A model generated the notes under the pieces. It saw only the letters and a list, made by a program, of their open reading frames with translations. It ran no database searches and was not told where the DNA came from. The position numbers and the translations under genes are program-made. A stretch of DNA of 64,000 nucleotides from Dendrolimus kikuchii (lineage: Eukaryota > Arthropoda > Insecta > Lepidoptera > Lasiocampidae), in contig CM034406.1 in NCBI GenBank assembly GCA_019925095.2, positions 17,112,388-17,176,387 on the forward strand, given 5' to 3'. Shown in pieces: positions 1-10,665 of this stretch. Each line of letters starts with the position of its first letter. Position 1 is the stretch's first letter.

Positions 1-24
1 GAATCCGTACTATGGAAAATATTA

Positions 25-172
25 TAAAATTAAATGCGAAAGTAACTTGTGTCTGTTACGCTTTCAAAGATAAACTACAGTACCGATTTTGCTGAAATTT
101 GTTATATATGTAGTCTCCGTTTTGAGACATAGGAGTGTTTTTATCCCGAAAAATGGGAATTTCCGGGATACG
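25..172 (+). repeat. Lepidopteran-type dispersed repeat, fragment
   Basis: The stretch has the order seen again at 39,826-40,160: a 'gaaagtaact..gtctgt' start, then 'accgatttt/tggctgaaa', then 'cataggagtg..tatcccgaaaaatggga..tccgggata'. No coding frame is visible. I infer a short non-autonomous element; its class cannot be decided from one fragment at the window edge. Confidence 0.55.
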
Positions 173-430
173 ATCAAATCAATATTCCATGGGCGAATAG
201 CGCCTAGTAAAAAGTTTAATGCAATATAACTTGTATTGCTGGCTTGCTCTTAAAATAAACAAGGGTTTTCACTGCGGCAAATCCGTAGGGAAACCCTTAT
301 GATGTATAAACTTTTCATTGAGTTTTTACTTAAATATAGCTTAATACACGGTTTGTGGATCTAGATAGTATCCGTGATAATATCGGTAACGCCACCTAGC
401 GAAGGTGGAATTAACCATGAGAGATCGTTT

Positions 431-570
431 TTGGCCGATACCTAAATCTTACTATTCATTCACTTACCCTACTATCGGTTGAATTTTAACATTAGATGTA
501 TGAAGCTTATGTCAGATTTTAACCGATAGTAAGGCAAGTGAACGGTCGATAAGATATAGGAACCGGACAT
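431..570. mobile_element. Palindromic MITE, family P
   Basis: The two halves are imperfect reverse complements of about 60 bp meeting near 'tgtatgaagcttatgt'. The outer ends are 'ggccgatacctaaatctta' and its diverged partner ending 'gaaccggac'. Related pieces lie at 7,883-7,914 and 23,645-23,715. No coding capacity. Target duplication not determined. Confidence 0.6.
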
Positions 571-1196
571 AAGTGGAACGGCTAAAGGAGCATTTTGAGC
601 GTTATGAGCTACAAGAGAAACGCGCCTAAAGTAGATTACATAATTAGAAGACTTTGGGCCGCATTTACAGAGTACCCTACTTTGTCATGTAGGGTAAAGT
701 CAGGGGTGTGTAAAATTTAATTTTATCGATGCCAAAAGAGTCACATCTTAAAATATAATAGGTCAAGTGACGCCTGCGCTTTGTTTAAAAGTTTCCTTTC
801 AATTTTCTAGACATAAACACAGCTGCAGCAGTGTTAGTTTAGTCAATAAATTTTATTAGTTACGCTTTGATCTACCTGATAATTGGAACGTTAAATGCTA
901 ATACTGTGTAAACTACTGTAAACAAACTACGTAAGACTTTGCCGAAATCAGACGTGTTTTTTTGTGTTTCAGTTTTTATAGAAATTACATAAAAATTAAA
1001 TTAAAACATTTTGAATGATTAAAAAAGGCTGACTTTTTAACCGCTTTATAGTTTACGTTTTTTCATTTTAATGTAAAAATTAAAAAAGAAATTGTATTTC
1101 TATTAGTTATTTACACATATTTCATCCATGAAACACAAATTTGTCCTTACAAACACTCCATAATCTAAGAAACATCATTAAGTCCCAAATAAGCAG
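571..1196. other. Intergenic, no recognised feature
   Basis: AT-rich sequence with no convincing open frame, splice-bounded exon or recognisable repeat. It separates two MITEs. Confidence 0.5.
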
Positions 1197-1199
1197 TTA

Positions 1200-1382
1200 A
1201 GCGGGCATTATATTATCCAATTTGCACAGCGCTTGGTGAGCTAGCTCGCCAAAATTGGATGGTGTAAACTAGTCTAAAGAAAGTTAGACAGTTAAGTGAT
1301 TCAATCTAGTGCGATCGTATGGGCTTGCTCATCTATTGCACCAGATTTAGTGTTCTGCAAGTTGAATGATGTAATGCCCGCT
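1200..1382. mobile_element. Harbinger-like MITE with TTA target duplication
   Basis: The left end AGCGGGCATTA and the right end TAATGCCCGCT are reverse complements, and similarity continues inward for roughly 20 bp. Both sides are flanked by TTA (1,197-1,199 and 1,383-1,385). A 3-bp TTA/TAA duplication is typical of PIF/Harbinger elements. At 183 bp with no frame it is non-autonomous. The class rests only on the duplication length and sequence. Confidence 0.6.
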
Positions 1383-1451
1383 TTAAAAAAGACACGGGAA
1401 AGCTTATTAATTTTTTTTAAGTTAACAATGCTTCATTTCTTTCACGCAATT

Positions 1452-1490
1452 ATTCTTGCCAAGTATGTATAGGATATACATGGCAAGAAT
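1452..1490. repeat. Short inverted repeat
   Basis: Perfect 10-bp outer arms ATTCTTGCCA / TGGCAAGAAT surround a partly complementary centre. It sits just upstream of a family A fragment. Function unknown. Confidence 0.5.
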
Positions 1491-1599
1491 AAAGTGCAAT
1501 GTCAAGTGTTAAGGTGCCCACGCAGTAGGGGACGCGTCCGAAAAATGTACACACCAGAATCATAACACTCTCCAGATTGCTTTTTATTTTATTGCATGC

Positions 1600-1815
1600 G
1601 TTCAGCAGATAGGCAGACGGCCGACTTGATGGAAAGCGGTTACCATCGCCTATGGACATTTGCAACACCAAAGGCTACAAATGCGCTGTTGCTCTCTTAA
1701 GGAAGACTGGAACCTGGTCACTAATGCCGGAACACAACTTAAGGTTGTTATGACGGCATACACTAGACAAGGGGTGGTAGCCATCCAGTTGGTCACATAT
1801 TCTACCACCTGGCAA
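1600..1815 (-). repeat. Interspersed repeat family A, truncated
   Basis: It matches the copies at 2,340, 6,290, 16,010 and 23,320 over 'cagcagataggcagacggcc' and through the 'aacctggtcactaatgccgga' section, then diverges after the 'agccatccagt' position. Orientation is taken from the poly-T that precedes the fuller copies on the plus strand, which is a poly-A tail on the minus strand. Confidence 0.65.
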
Positions 1816-2335
1816 TTTCTTTAGAACGTCTGAATGCTCAAGGTTACGTCCGCGACTAACTTTCCTTATCCAGATACATTGTAAGCGACGCCCCTCAGCC
1901 GCGACTTATAATATACACACACCTTTAATATTTGCTGTCCTTCTCTCACTTATTACTAGAAATTGTGCCACAGTAGCTGTAATACTCGAGCTACCTGATA
2001 CCTCATATTAATTATTTATATCTAAGGCGCAGACTTAGAATCTTAGTCAAACCCTAAGAGTTTTTAGATGCAGATATATAAAAATGATGTATATTTTTGT
2101 TAGGATGAGAAAATTTAAAAAAAAAAACAAAATTGAAAGGCAGACATTAACCCCGTCTATTCTCGGCATAAGGCGGCTTTCTCATTTATCGGTGTAGTGG
2201 CGGTGCGGAATCGGTTCATAGTTTCCTGCGTACACCGACTGAATCAGGTAACGTGCGTAGAAATATAAGTGTTGGAACTTGTTAGAATCTTATTTTTTCA
2301 TATTTTAAAGTTACGTCTTGTCTGAATTATTTTGT
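1816..2335. other. Intergenic, no recognised feature
   Basis: AT-rich spacer between two family A copies. No supportable frame, exon or repeat was recognised. Confidence 0.4.
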
Positions 2336-2337
2336 TA

Positions 2338-2652
2338 ATTTTTTTTTTATTGCTGGAATTCAGCAGAGAGGCAGACGGCCCACTTGATGGAAAGCGGTTA
2401 CCATCGCCTATGGACATTTGCAACACCAAAAGTGCTACAAATGCGCTGCTGCTCTCTTAATGGAGACTGGAACCTGGTCACTAATGCCGGAACACAACTC
2501 AAGGTTGTTATGGCGACATACTTTAGACCAAGGCTGGTAGCCATCCAGTCGGGCAAATGCCCTGCCACCTGGCTGTGGGTTGTTAAGTCGCCTCTTACGA
2601 CAGGCCGCCCAGCCGCAGGAAATTGTATTCTTTCTCCGTTTCTGCACAGATG
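2338..2652 (-). repeat. Interspersed repeat family A, near complete
   Basis: A run of T at 2,340-2,350 opens the copy (poly-A tail on the minus strand). The body ends near 'aggaaattgtattctttctc'. The same order of blocks recurs at 6,290 and 16,010. Any frame across it also appears in the other copies and is not a host gene. It looks like a SINE, or a LINE 3' end, mobilised by a poly-A-dependent LINE. Confidence 0.7.
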
Positions 2653-3140
2653 AGAATTAATTGTGAAAAATCTTATATAGATCGTAGTGTAGTGGAACAC
2701 TTACAAGCCAATAGATGGCGCTGTGCAATAATTGATGTCACAAACGTTTCCCGAAACATACAAAGAATATATACAAATTTTCAACTATAACAGATAGGCC
2801 TAGGCTTGCGAGGAACAACATTAACCTCGCTGGAAGATCTTCCTTTGAGACGGAGGAGCATTCCATCTCGCTCACTCCAGCCTATACGGGTCACCTCCAT
2901 CAGTAGCATGTCAATATAAAGATTTCGAAGCAATTATTATTTATTCCATTTGATTTCGCTATTTTTAAAATAAATCCGCAACTATAGCCACTCGGTAAGC
3001 TTTCCGTACCGCGTATATCGAGCATACCGATTTCGCACCGCGTCTTAATTTCCGCGCTCTCGCTTTGCACCGACAAATCAGAAAGCGGCCTAAGGCACAT
3101 CTGTGGAAATCAATACACGAAGCGTATTCATAAAACATAG

Positions 3141-3558
3141 TCATATACCGTATTGCAGTTTGTTTAACCTTTTAATTTGTAGGTTAACGTTGATAAAACT
3201 TTTATGACTGACTGAAATTCTGCTTATATATACAAACAGCGCTGCTTATGTAATAATAAAACATACTTCATACAAATTAATAAAAATAATTTTGCTGAAA
3301 AGTTTCTCAACCTTTTAAACTGGGGGTGACCATTTTTGAAAAAGACAAAGTCATATACCGTATTGCAGTTTGTTTAACCTTTTAATTTGTAGGTTAACGT
3401 TGATAAAACTTTTATGACTGACTGAAATTCTGCTTATATAAACAAACAGCGCTGCTTATGTAATAATAAAACATACTTCATACATTTTAACAAAAATAAT
3501 TTTGCTAAAAAGTTTCTCAACCTTTTAAACTGGGGGTGACCATTTGTGAAAAAGAAAA
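3141..3558. repeat. Tandem duplication of a 210-bp unit
   Basis: Positions 3,141-3,350 and 3,351-3,558 are near-identical direct copies. Both start 'tcatataccgtattgcagtt' and both run through 'aaactgggggtgaccattt'. Only scattered substitutions separate them, so the duplication looks recent. No gene in either copy. Confidence 0.85.
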
Positions 3559-3589
3559 TCAAAGTGAAAAAGATGAAAAATAATTTAAA

Positions 3590-3815
3590 CTCGCTGATGC
3601 CCGCGACTGCGTCCGCGTGGTGCGATTTTTTAACTATCCCACGGGAACTCTTTAATTTTCCGGGATCAAAAGTATCGTATATGTTGACCAGGTATATAAG
3701 CTACCACTATAGAAAATTTCATTTAAATCGGTCCAGTCATTTCGGAGTAATAGCCCGTACAAACAGACAAACAGACAAACAGACACACAGAAAAACAGAT
3801 AAACAAAAAATTTGA
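3590..3815 (-). repeat. Dispersed repeat family C, fragment, with CAGA-type simple repeat
   Basis: 'gcccgcgactgcgtccgcgtgg' resembles the end of the elements at 11,395-11,782 and 22,757-23,150 (reading '..tcgcgggcat' in the other orientation). It continues into 'aaatcggtccagtcatttcggagtaa' and a short (ACAGACAA)n tract at 3,757-3,785. Open frames here are chance. Confidence 0.5.
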
Positions 3816-4112
3816 AAAAAAAACTAAATTAGTTCTATTGCACTTCTTACATACCCCTGACTCGGTTTATAGCATTTTTTTTTCATTGTACAGAAATTCG
3901 ACCTCTACAGTTTTATTATATGTATATAGATATAGATAAATTGAGTTGAAGAAGATTCGTTTGTTTGGTATTTTCGACGAAATGCATTATCATCAGCAAA
4001 TCATATCAAGTTCCGCACCCAAATACCCAAAACTGAAATTTCGATACTTCTACTGCACTCTTCACCGTGCGTGGACTAACACGCACATGGCCGATATTAT
4101 TTAAACTTCGCC

Positions 4113-4510
4113 TCTTACATACACACATACATAAGTTCACGCTAGTTCCCTTGCGGGGTAGGCACGAACGACAGAGCACCATTTAGGCTTATTCTTACAC
4201 ACCTCACTTGCTTCTTTGACATTCATAACTCTTGTCACGCACGCTCGTCTGTTCTTAAGGCTCCTGACATCACCTTCTGCTAGTACACGATCAATTTTAT
4301 CATGGAAGGTGTGTCGTGGCCTTCCACGACTTCTGCAACCATCCACTTTTGCATTGTATATCTGTTTAGTCATTCTTTCATCATGCATTCTTTCCACATG
4401 CCTGAACCACCGGAGCATTTCTTTCCTTACCTTCACCCCGACACTCTCTTTTAGACCAACTCTCTTTCTTACTTCGGTATTACGAACGCGGTCCGCGAGC
4501 GTCACTCCTT
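4113..4510 (-). pseudogene. RTE-type LINE 3' fragment, ends in (GTAT)n
   Basis: Read on the minus strand, a frame of about 120 codons contains the RT C-terminal signature LRWFRHVERM followed by GRPRHTFHDKID, common in RTE-like proteins. It ends CGTGAACTTATGTATG, the 3' microsatellite tail. The copy is 5'-truncated like the other seven in this window. It is dead on arrival: no catalytic RT or endonuclease domain is present. Confidence 0.75.
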
Positions 4511-4613
4511 CGCCTCTTCATAGAGTTCATTCCATGACAAATCAAATAAATGACGAACAAAATTGTAAACAAAATTGAGAAAAAACGTTAAAAAAATGTG
4601 TTTTATATAGAAA

Positions 4614-4870
4614 ACTAGCTGACCCGGCGAACTTCGTACCGCCATATTTTCGGAATTCCTAAAAGACTTTGTTTCATGACACAAAAACAAAATCACCAAA
4701 ATCGGTCCAGGTGATTTGGAGGATTCTAGAACCCGATCTCAGCGCCAACTACCGGTTCTAATTGCGAATCTAAACCATCCGGGAACCCACTCAAACACAC
4801 AGACAAAATTTCATCAAACTCGGTAAAGTCGTTCTCAAGTTATGCGCGTACATAATGTTACGAGTGTGGG
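4614..4870 (-). repeat. CTAGT-ended repeat (possible Helitron-like), minus strand
   Basis: On the minus strand the copy ends '..gttcgccgggtcagctagt', the same 3' end as the element at 22,210-22,495. Its body shares 'aaaatcggtccaggtgat' and 'tctcagcgccaactaccggtt' with 12,085-12,392. A CTAG terminus next to T fits the CTRR end of Helitrons, but no hairpin was verified, so the class is tentative. Confidence 0.45.
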
Positions 4871-4971
4871 TCTCGAAATTAAAATGACGTTGGAATTACT
4901 ATAGAATTTATTAGAACTGTACAAACACGTATAAGATAGGTACAAATATAACTAGACACTACTAGTACAAA

Positions 4972-5029
4972 GTTGTTCGTGCCTACCCCGCAAAGGAACT
5001 GGCGTGAAGTTATGTATGTATGTATGTAC
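4972..5029 (+). repeat. RTE 3' tip only
   Basis: About 58 bp matching the last part of the RTE fragment, 'gcctaccccgcaaaggaactgg', followed by (GTAT)n. It is an extremely 5'-truncated insertion. Confidence 0.7.
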
Positions 5030-5562
5030 TAGTACAAACTGCACGATTCAATAACACGCGCAAAGTCCGTCACTATATCGCTAGTCGAATCTTCGTCTTG
5101 TTCGTATCGTAATCGCCGCTTGACTGCCGATCTCTCCGTTCGGGCATTCCTTTATACTCAGCTTACAATATGTCACGACCGTGTAAACAATGATTTCTAA
5201 GAATCACACCTGGCCACTGTCGGCGCAATTCCCAGAAAACATAATTCTGCACACCTGCATAGTTATGTCTGCGAATGGCCATAAACAAGCATAACAACAA
5301 TAGGCTATTGTCTAATTGCAAACTTTAAACACAAAGAAAACAAAAGAAGATAGTCATAAAACAGTTTCGACGTTATTGGCTTAAAAACCGCGGTAGGTAA
5401 TACAATACAGATATTGTATTTGGCTCAACTTGTAACAATACATCTCTATGATTCATTTTTAATATATAGATAAAAACAAAATAGCGAATAATAGTTTAAT
5501 CAAACCGATAACCGCTTAAAACCGTAATGGGCTCTACCATAATATTACGCTGATATATTATA

Positions 5563-5826
5563 TTACATACATACATAACTTCACGCCAGTTCCCTTGCGG
5601 GGTAGGCACGAACAACAGAGCGCCATTCAGGCTTATTCTTACACACCTCACTTGCTTCTTTGACATTCATAACTCTTGTCATGCAACGCTCGTCTGTTCT
5701 TAAGGCTCCTGACATCACCTTCTGCTAATACACGATTAATTTGATCATGGAAGGTGTGTCGTGCCCTTCCACGACTTCTGCATCCATCCACTTTTGCATT
5801 GTATATCTGTTGAGTCATTCTTTCAT
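5563..5826 (-). pseudogene. RTE-type LINE 3' fragment
   Basis: Minus-strand copy of the same C-terminal RT tail and (GTAT)n end as 4,113-4,510. A one-base insertion near 5,683 breaks the frame, and the copy is truncated at 'aatgactcaacagatatac'. Non-functional. Confidence 0.7.
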
Positions 5827-6289
5827 TATATTATATTAATTATAATTATATAATTAACTTATCTCGCAATTGCAATTACGTCAATCTATTATATGTTAAG
5901 TAATCATATGCAAAGCGGTATTAAGTACCAGTTGAATAATAACTCACCTTGTTTTAAAAACAGACTATACCCTTTACATATACCTGAAATGGTATTGCAG
6001 AGACGCTGTTTGTGGCAAAATAATTATATATACATAGAATTGGAAACACGTAGTTTGTTGTACAGTCGCAGTATGAAATGGTTCGTCACCTTAACGTCGA
6101 ATTTTGTTTGCACGTGTACAACAAACAGTACTGTCAACATTTTAATAAAATGTTACGTTTATAAAATATAGAAACGTGAAAAAAGAAAATTGCAATGTTG
6201 ACAATGACAGATACTGAGATTACCAATAAGAAACAAAGAGGATATAATCACTACGCTTATCATGAATATTAAAACCAATTAAAAGGTTT

Positions 6290-6605
6290 TAAATTTTTTT
6301 TAATTGCTGAAGTTCAGCAGACAGGCAGACGGCCCACTCGATGGAAAGCGGTTACCATCGCCTATGGACATTTGCAACACCAAAAGTGCTACAAACGCGC
6401 TGCTGCTCTCTTAAGGGAGACTGGAACCTGGTCACTAATGCCGGAACACAACTCAAGGCTGTTATGGCGGCATACTCTAGACCAGGGCTGATAGCCATCC
6501 AGTCGGGCAAATACCCTACCACCCGGCTGTGGGTTCTTTTGTCGCCTCTTAGGACAGGCCGCCCGGCCGCAGGAAATTGTATTCTTTCTCCGTTCTTGCA
6601 CGGAT
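6290..6605 (-). repeat. Interspersed repeat family A, near complete
   Basis: Poly-T at 6,292-6,301, then the block order of the 2,338 copy, ending 'ctttctccgttcttgcacgg'. The sequence between the shared ends is nearly collinear with the other copies. Confidence 0.7.
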
Positions 6606-7882
6606 AAAATACATACACATTACATATTTAAACAATCTTCTTAGACAAGATAGAAAATGAAACAACTTTGATCTTAGATTTTCTGTGGAACAGTCTGTTC
6701 TGTGACTTAGTTTGAAAAGGTATCATGTGTTCGCGGAACGTTAAATGAATAAATTTGAAAACTGACATAACTTTTCATACCACGACTGTACATGTATATA
6801 ATGTTTATCTATGCTTTGGTGTAAAATAGACTTATCTATCTATCTATCTACCTTTATTGTAGAAAATATATACACAAAACATATCTTAGAATTAGATACA
6901 AACGGGGACCTTAGTCAGCGATATATTCCAAAAAGCGTTGGAATGGAGAGAGAAATATGGCACATAAACTAGGGCGGGATTTTTGTTATACAATAATCTA
7001 GATAGTTATATTATTATATTGTTACAACTTAGGCTCCGACAAAGACAAATTCCACGTACAAATATGTAAAAGCACATTTTATTACCAGTCAGCATTTGAA
7101 CTAATTGTAATCCTTTTATGATCGCCTTCTTTTGTTACTTATTTATTGGCATACGTTTCTAGTTATTGTGGAGAACAGCCTATTGTTCTATTGTACTCGT
7201 CTACAGCCGCTTTCAGGCTGCATCATTAGCTAGGTGTTGCGTATTGTAAGTACAAGCTAATTCTAGGAAATTATGTCGACGTTGCCGGGCGGGCACATTT
7301 GCATTTGTGCAGTATAAAACGATGGCCTGATGGAGAGAGGGCGTCTGTACATTCGGGAATCTAATAGTGACGGACTTTGGGCGTTTTATTGAATTATGAC
7401 TTTTTGCATTACGTTTGGACTTGTTATGTTCGGTTATATTTGTACCTATGTTATGCGTGTTTGTATAGTTCTAATAAACTCTATAATAATTCTAACGTCA
7501 TTTTAATTCGACTCCCGCTAACTCGTAACAATATCAATTACGTTAAAATGTATTATGGTAAAAGAGGAATTATAATGGAAAATGGTAGAAAAAATACCTA
7601 TAAAAACTGAGCGACCCATACCCTGGGAACTCTTGAATTCTTTTGCACATAATGCCATATTTCGTCATGGTAAGTTCGGTTTATTTATCAAAAGGTAATA
7701 AACAAACACACAGTTAACATCTCATAATAAGGCAAATTGCTCATAAACGGTGTTACGTGTTGGTTCAAGTCGTCGACCTTGGCCAATCTGTCCCGTTTAC
7801 CAAGTTATATAAGACACAAAGTTGATTTGGAAAAATATTGTCAGATTTGTGATCAGTACCATATTATACTCAATGTTCACTA
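6606..7882. other. Intergenic; TATC microsatellite, otherwise no recognised feature
   Basis: A (TATC)n tract lies at 6,834-6,850. The rest is AT-rich and holds no frame with recognisable domains. Open frames around 7,377-7,610 have low-complexity, AT-driven composition and no family signature. Confidence 0.45.
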
Positions 7883-7914
7883 ATGGCCGGTTCTTATATC
7901 TTTCCGACCGTTCA
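7883..7914. repeat. MITE family P, end fragment
   Basis: 'ggccggttcttatatctttc' plus 'cgaccgttca' is the reverse complement of the right terminus of the 431-570 MITE. Only this end was recognised. Confidence 0.45.
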
Positions 7915-8003
7915 TTTGATTTATTATCAGTTTAAATTTGTGGTAAGCTCTATTCAAGTAATGTCAAAATTCAATCGATGGCAAAGCTAGCAAATGTGTA
8001 GAA

Positions 8004-8784
8004 CAGGGGTCAACAATTAGTTTCGCTCGGGGTCCGTTTTAAGAAATGAAATGACCATCGCGGTCCGCACATTTTAAAGATTTTTTTTATTAAATAAATG
8101 TAATTACGGAAATAACAAAGGTATTTTTTTACATATCAATGAGAAAAATGTCATTTTTTGTTACGGCTATCTGTCTGAAGTTTGGAGTAAAATTGGTGCA
8201 AGCTATTGACATTACATCCTGGAGATTGTTCATCAGTAAGTGGACATCGAAATTTATTCTTAATGATGTTCATCTTCGAAAATGCTGCTTCACAAATATA
8301 TGTTGAGACAAACAAAGTGAGAAGTTTCAAAGCAAATTTTTGTAGTTCTGGATATTTATTACCACATGTCGCGGCACGATTTACTAACAGAAGGTACACA
8401 CCGGTCTAGCCGGGTATGAAATCAGTACGCTCGCGCCGGTGTGTACACGCAATATCAAAATTGCCTATGACAAACGCTCTTTGTCTACGGCCAACCGCCA
8501 ATATTCGAAAAATCAAGAACGGAACGACGACGAAAAATTGTACGCGCAAGAAAATTTATTGTAAATTCGCAAAAGATTAAAATATACGCATATTTCAAGC
8601 CAAAGGGTGCTTCATTGAAGACTTCCTACGCTTCACCACACATAAATTTTATCCAGAACTCTTCAATGACAAGTTCCGCATGTTTGTGTTTTAAAACTGT
8701 AGTTCCAGTTGCTGTTCTCGCGGTCCGCACAAAATGGGTCGGCGGTTCGAATGCGGACCGCGGCCCGCCATTTAGCGACCTCTG
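8004..8784. mobile_element. Internally deleted hAT transposon with 8-bp target duplication
   Basis: The left end CAGGGGTC and the right end GACCTCTG form hAT-type termini (one mismatch). They are flanked by a perfect 8-bp direct repeat GTGTAGAA (7,996-8,003 and 8,785-8,792), the duplication length of hAT transposition. The 781-bp interior retains only the C-terminal end of a transposase, on the minus strand, plus sequence of unknown origin. It cannot move by itself. Confidence 0.85.
8151..8399 (-). pseudogene. hAT transposase C-terminal dimerisation domain, fragment
   Basis: An 82-codon minus-strand frame carries YPELQKFALKLLTLFVSTYI followed by CEAAFSKMNIIKNKFR. This is the hydrophobic block and CE..FS motif of the hAT C-terminal dimerisation domain. 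A full hAT transposase is several hundred residues, so the BED finger and the catalytic DDE residues are missing. It lies inside the terminal repeats at 8,004-8,784, which explains its presence. Confidence 0.8.
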
Positions 8785-8792
8785 GTGTAGAA

Positions 8793-9095
8793 TATAGTAA
8801 TGTCCGTTATACTATACAAGTTGGGCTTGCCTGTTGGACTAACCTGTACAGACCCACTAGACTTAGCTAGCGTTCATACGTACTGTGGGGGTTAAAGTAA
8901 GTGGAGGGTGCGTCTATGTTGGTTACCTCGTTGTATGGGGTGACACCACTGACGACAGCCCATTGCTCAATCGCCGTAAGGGGAGTACTAAATAAAACGA
9001 CGAGTTGTTGTACTCTTGCAGTATATTAATTTCTTTATTGTTCCAAATTAAAGTATTTTTTATTAGTTTTATGTAAAGTATATTTTATATATATA
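8793..9095. other. Intergenic, no recognised feature
   Basis: No exon, frame or repeat could be supported here. Confidence 0.4.
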
Positions 9096-9315
9096 TATTA
9101 CGTGTCACGTTGTTTGTCCGCGATGGACTCCCTAAACTACTTGACCGATTTACACAATTATATAAATTAAAATAATAAATTTATTGCAACAACTATTTAT
9201 CTAACCCTTTTTGTCAATTCTACTGACCATAGACGCGTGCCATCATGAGGCTATCGGCAATTCATTTGCGCACGGGTAGTATGTAAACTGTTTTCTATAT
9301 GCGCTATGCCGCTGC
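9096..9315 (+). repeat. Dispersed repeat, CACGTTGTTTGTCC type
   Basis: 'cgtgtcacgttgtttgtccg' and 'ctacttgaccgatttacaca' fit the short repeats of lepidopteran-like genomes that keep an 'accgattt' core (compare 39,880 and 22,258). An AT dinucleotide run lies at 9,086-9,099. Ends not defined. Confidence 0.4.
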
Positions 9316-9614
9316 CGCGCAATGCGACTGTCTATTTTATACGGGAAAATCAGTCAATTTTATCAAAGTAGTGATGTAGAACCTATTTACCAAACTTATT
9401 TTTTTACTGAGTGTCATTTTTTTTATTGCAGAAAACATTTAAATAGACGTACAGCTTGGCTCGGACTAAACCTTCTTATACGTATTAAGATAAAATTCAT
9501 TGTCCATAATGATGTCAGGGTTAAAACGTGACATTAACAAGATAGTAAGCAAGAAATAAGAGACAGGAAGAAAGAAAAGACCTTGTATGGCGCCCTTTTT
9601 AGGGTTAAGTGGCC

Positions 9615-9697
9615 GTTTTGGCCAAAACCTTTATGATTTCATAAAGGCAGACGTACAGATGGCTATTACGATTTCGTAATAGCCATCTGTACGTCTG
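9615..9697. repeat. Three abutting perfect palindromes
   Basis: Three inverted repeats follow one another. GTTTTGGCCAAAAC occupies 9,615-9,628. CCTTTATGA-TT-TCATAAAGG occupies 9,628-9,647. A 24-bp-arm repeat with a TT loop, from CAGACGTACAGATGGC, occupies 9,648-9,697. The second and third share the centre GATTTC. An RTE 3' fragment starts a few bases downstream. Role unknown. Confidence 0.9.
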
Positions 9698-9712
9698 ATT
9701 TTGCACATCAAG

Positions 9713-9989
9713 TGGAAAGAATGCATGATGAAAGAATGATCAAACAGATATAAAATGCAAAAGTGGATGGATGCAGAAGTCGTGGAAGGCCACGACACAC
9801 CTTCCATGATCAAATTGATCGTGTACTAGCAGAAGGTGATGTCAGGAGCCTTAAGAACAGACGAGCGTGCATGACAAGAGCTATGAATGTCAAAGAAGCA
9901 AGTGAGGTGTGTAAGAATAAGCCTGAACGGCGCTCTGTTGTTCGTGCCTACCCCACAAGGGAACTGGCGTGAAGTTATGTATGTATGTT
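9713..9989 (+). pseudogene. RTE-type LINE 3' fragment
   Basis: It begins inside 'gtggaaagaatgcatgatga' of the RT tail and ends in (GTAT)n. The frame GRPRHTFHDQIDRVLAEG is intact, but an early stop lies at the 'cagatataaaat' position. Truncated copy. Confidence 0.75.
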
Positions 9990-10089
9990 GTTTTGAAAGT
10001 ACTGCTTGTAGTGCTTTATAAAATAGTTTTATAAAAAGAACATTTCTTCAAATTATTTAGATTAAAATGGACTGTAAATATATTAATAG

Positions 10090-10130
10090 CTAGAGTTTAC
10101 CATGCGGCTGAGCCGCGGGTCAATCTCTAG
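10090..10130. repeat. 40-bp hairpin, CTAGAG..CTCTAG type
   Basis: CTAGAGTTTACC at the left pairs with the right end TCAATCTCTAG, and GCGGCT pairs with AGCCGC around a tiny loop. A second copy of the hairpin lies at 40,394-40,434 in the opposite orientation, which marks it as part of a repeat family. Confidence 0.65.
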
Positions 10131-10209
10131 TGCGTTTTACATCGTGTACACCAGCATGTAACAGATACACTCTACATTAGTATAAGTTTAGTATTAAAAT
10201 TAGAATAAA

Positions 10210-10452
10210 TTACATACATACATACATAACTTCACGCCAGTTCCCTTGCTGGGTAGGCACGAACAACAGAGCGCCATTTAGGCTTATTCTTACACACCTC
10301 ACTTGCTTCTTTGACATTCATAACTCTAGTCATGCACGCTCGTCTGTTCTTAAGGCTCCTGACATCACCTTCTGCTAGTACACGATCAATTTGATCATGG
10401 AAGGTGTTGCGTGGCCTTCTACGACTTCTGCATCCATCCACTTTTGCATAGA
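10210..10452 (-). pseudogene. RTE-type LINE 3' fragment
   Basis: Minus-strand copy with the (GTAT)n tail at 10,212-10,229. It is truncated just after the KVDGCRSRRRPRNTFHDQID segment. Same family as 31,671-32,079. Confidence 0.75.
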
Positions 10453-10612
10453 ATAAGTTACTCTTAAGGTACACCACAACACAAACATACATTCATTAAA
10501 TGTCACACACAATAACAAAGTAACAAATAAGCGTGTACAACTTCTTAACTTTTTAAATTTAATTGTAAAAAAAGGGTACGGAACTAGAGTCCGTGGAGTT
10601 GTTAATAATAAA

Positions 10613-10665
10613 AAAACCTCTAGTGCGTGTGCTTCTTGTTTAAAAAGCAGGCTCTAATACAGGTT
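10613..10665. repeat. Fragment related to the 40,335-40,434 repeat
   Basis: 'ctctagtgcgtgtgcttctt' and 'gtttaaaaagcag' match, in reverse complement, the sequence next to the hairpin at 40,360-40,395. Confidence 0.45.

Noticed and set aside
2384..2653. Open frames of 70-100 codons on both strands near 2.4 kb and 6.4 kb
   Set aside because: They recur in every family A repeat copy, including broken ones, and show no protein domain.
2900..3100. Minus-strand 66-codon frame with an acceptor-like 'ttccacag' just upstream
   Set aside because: No donor in register and no recognised motif; kept out as unsupported.
3757..3785. CRISPR-like array from ACAGACAA repeats
   Set aside because: The units are direct, contiguous and lack spacers; it is a microsatellite.
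7377..7610. Small protein-coding gene
   Set aside because: AT-driven composition, no splice or domain support, and no second evidence line.
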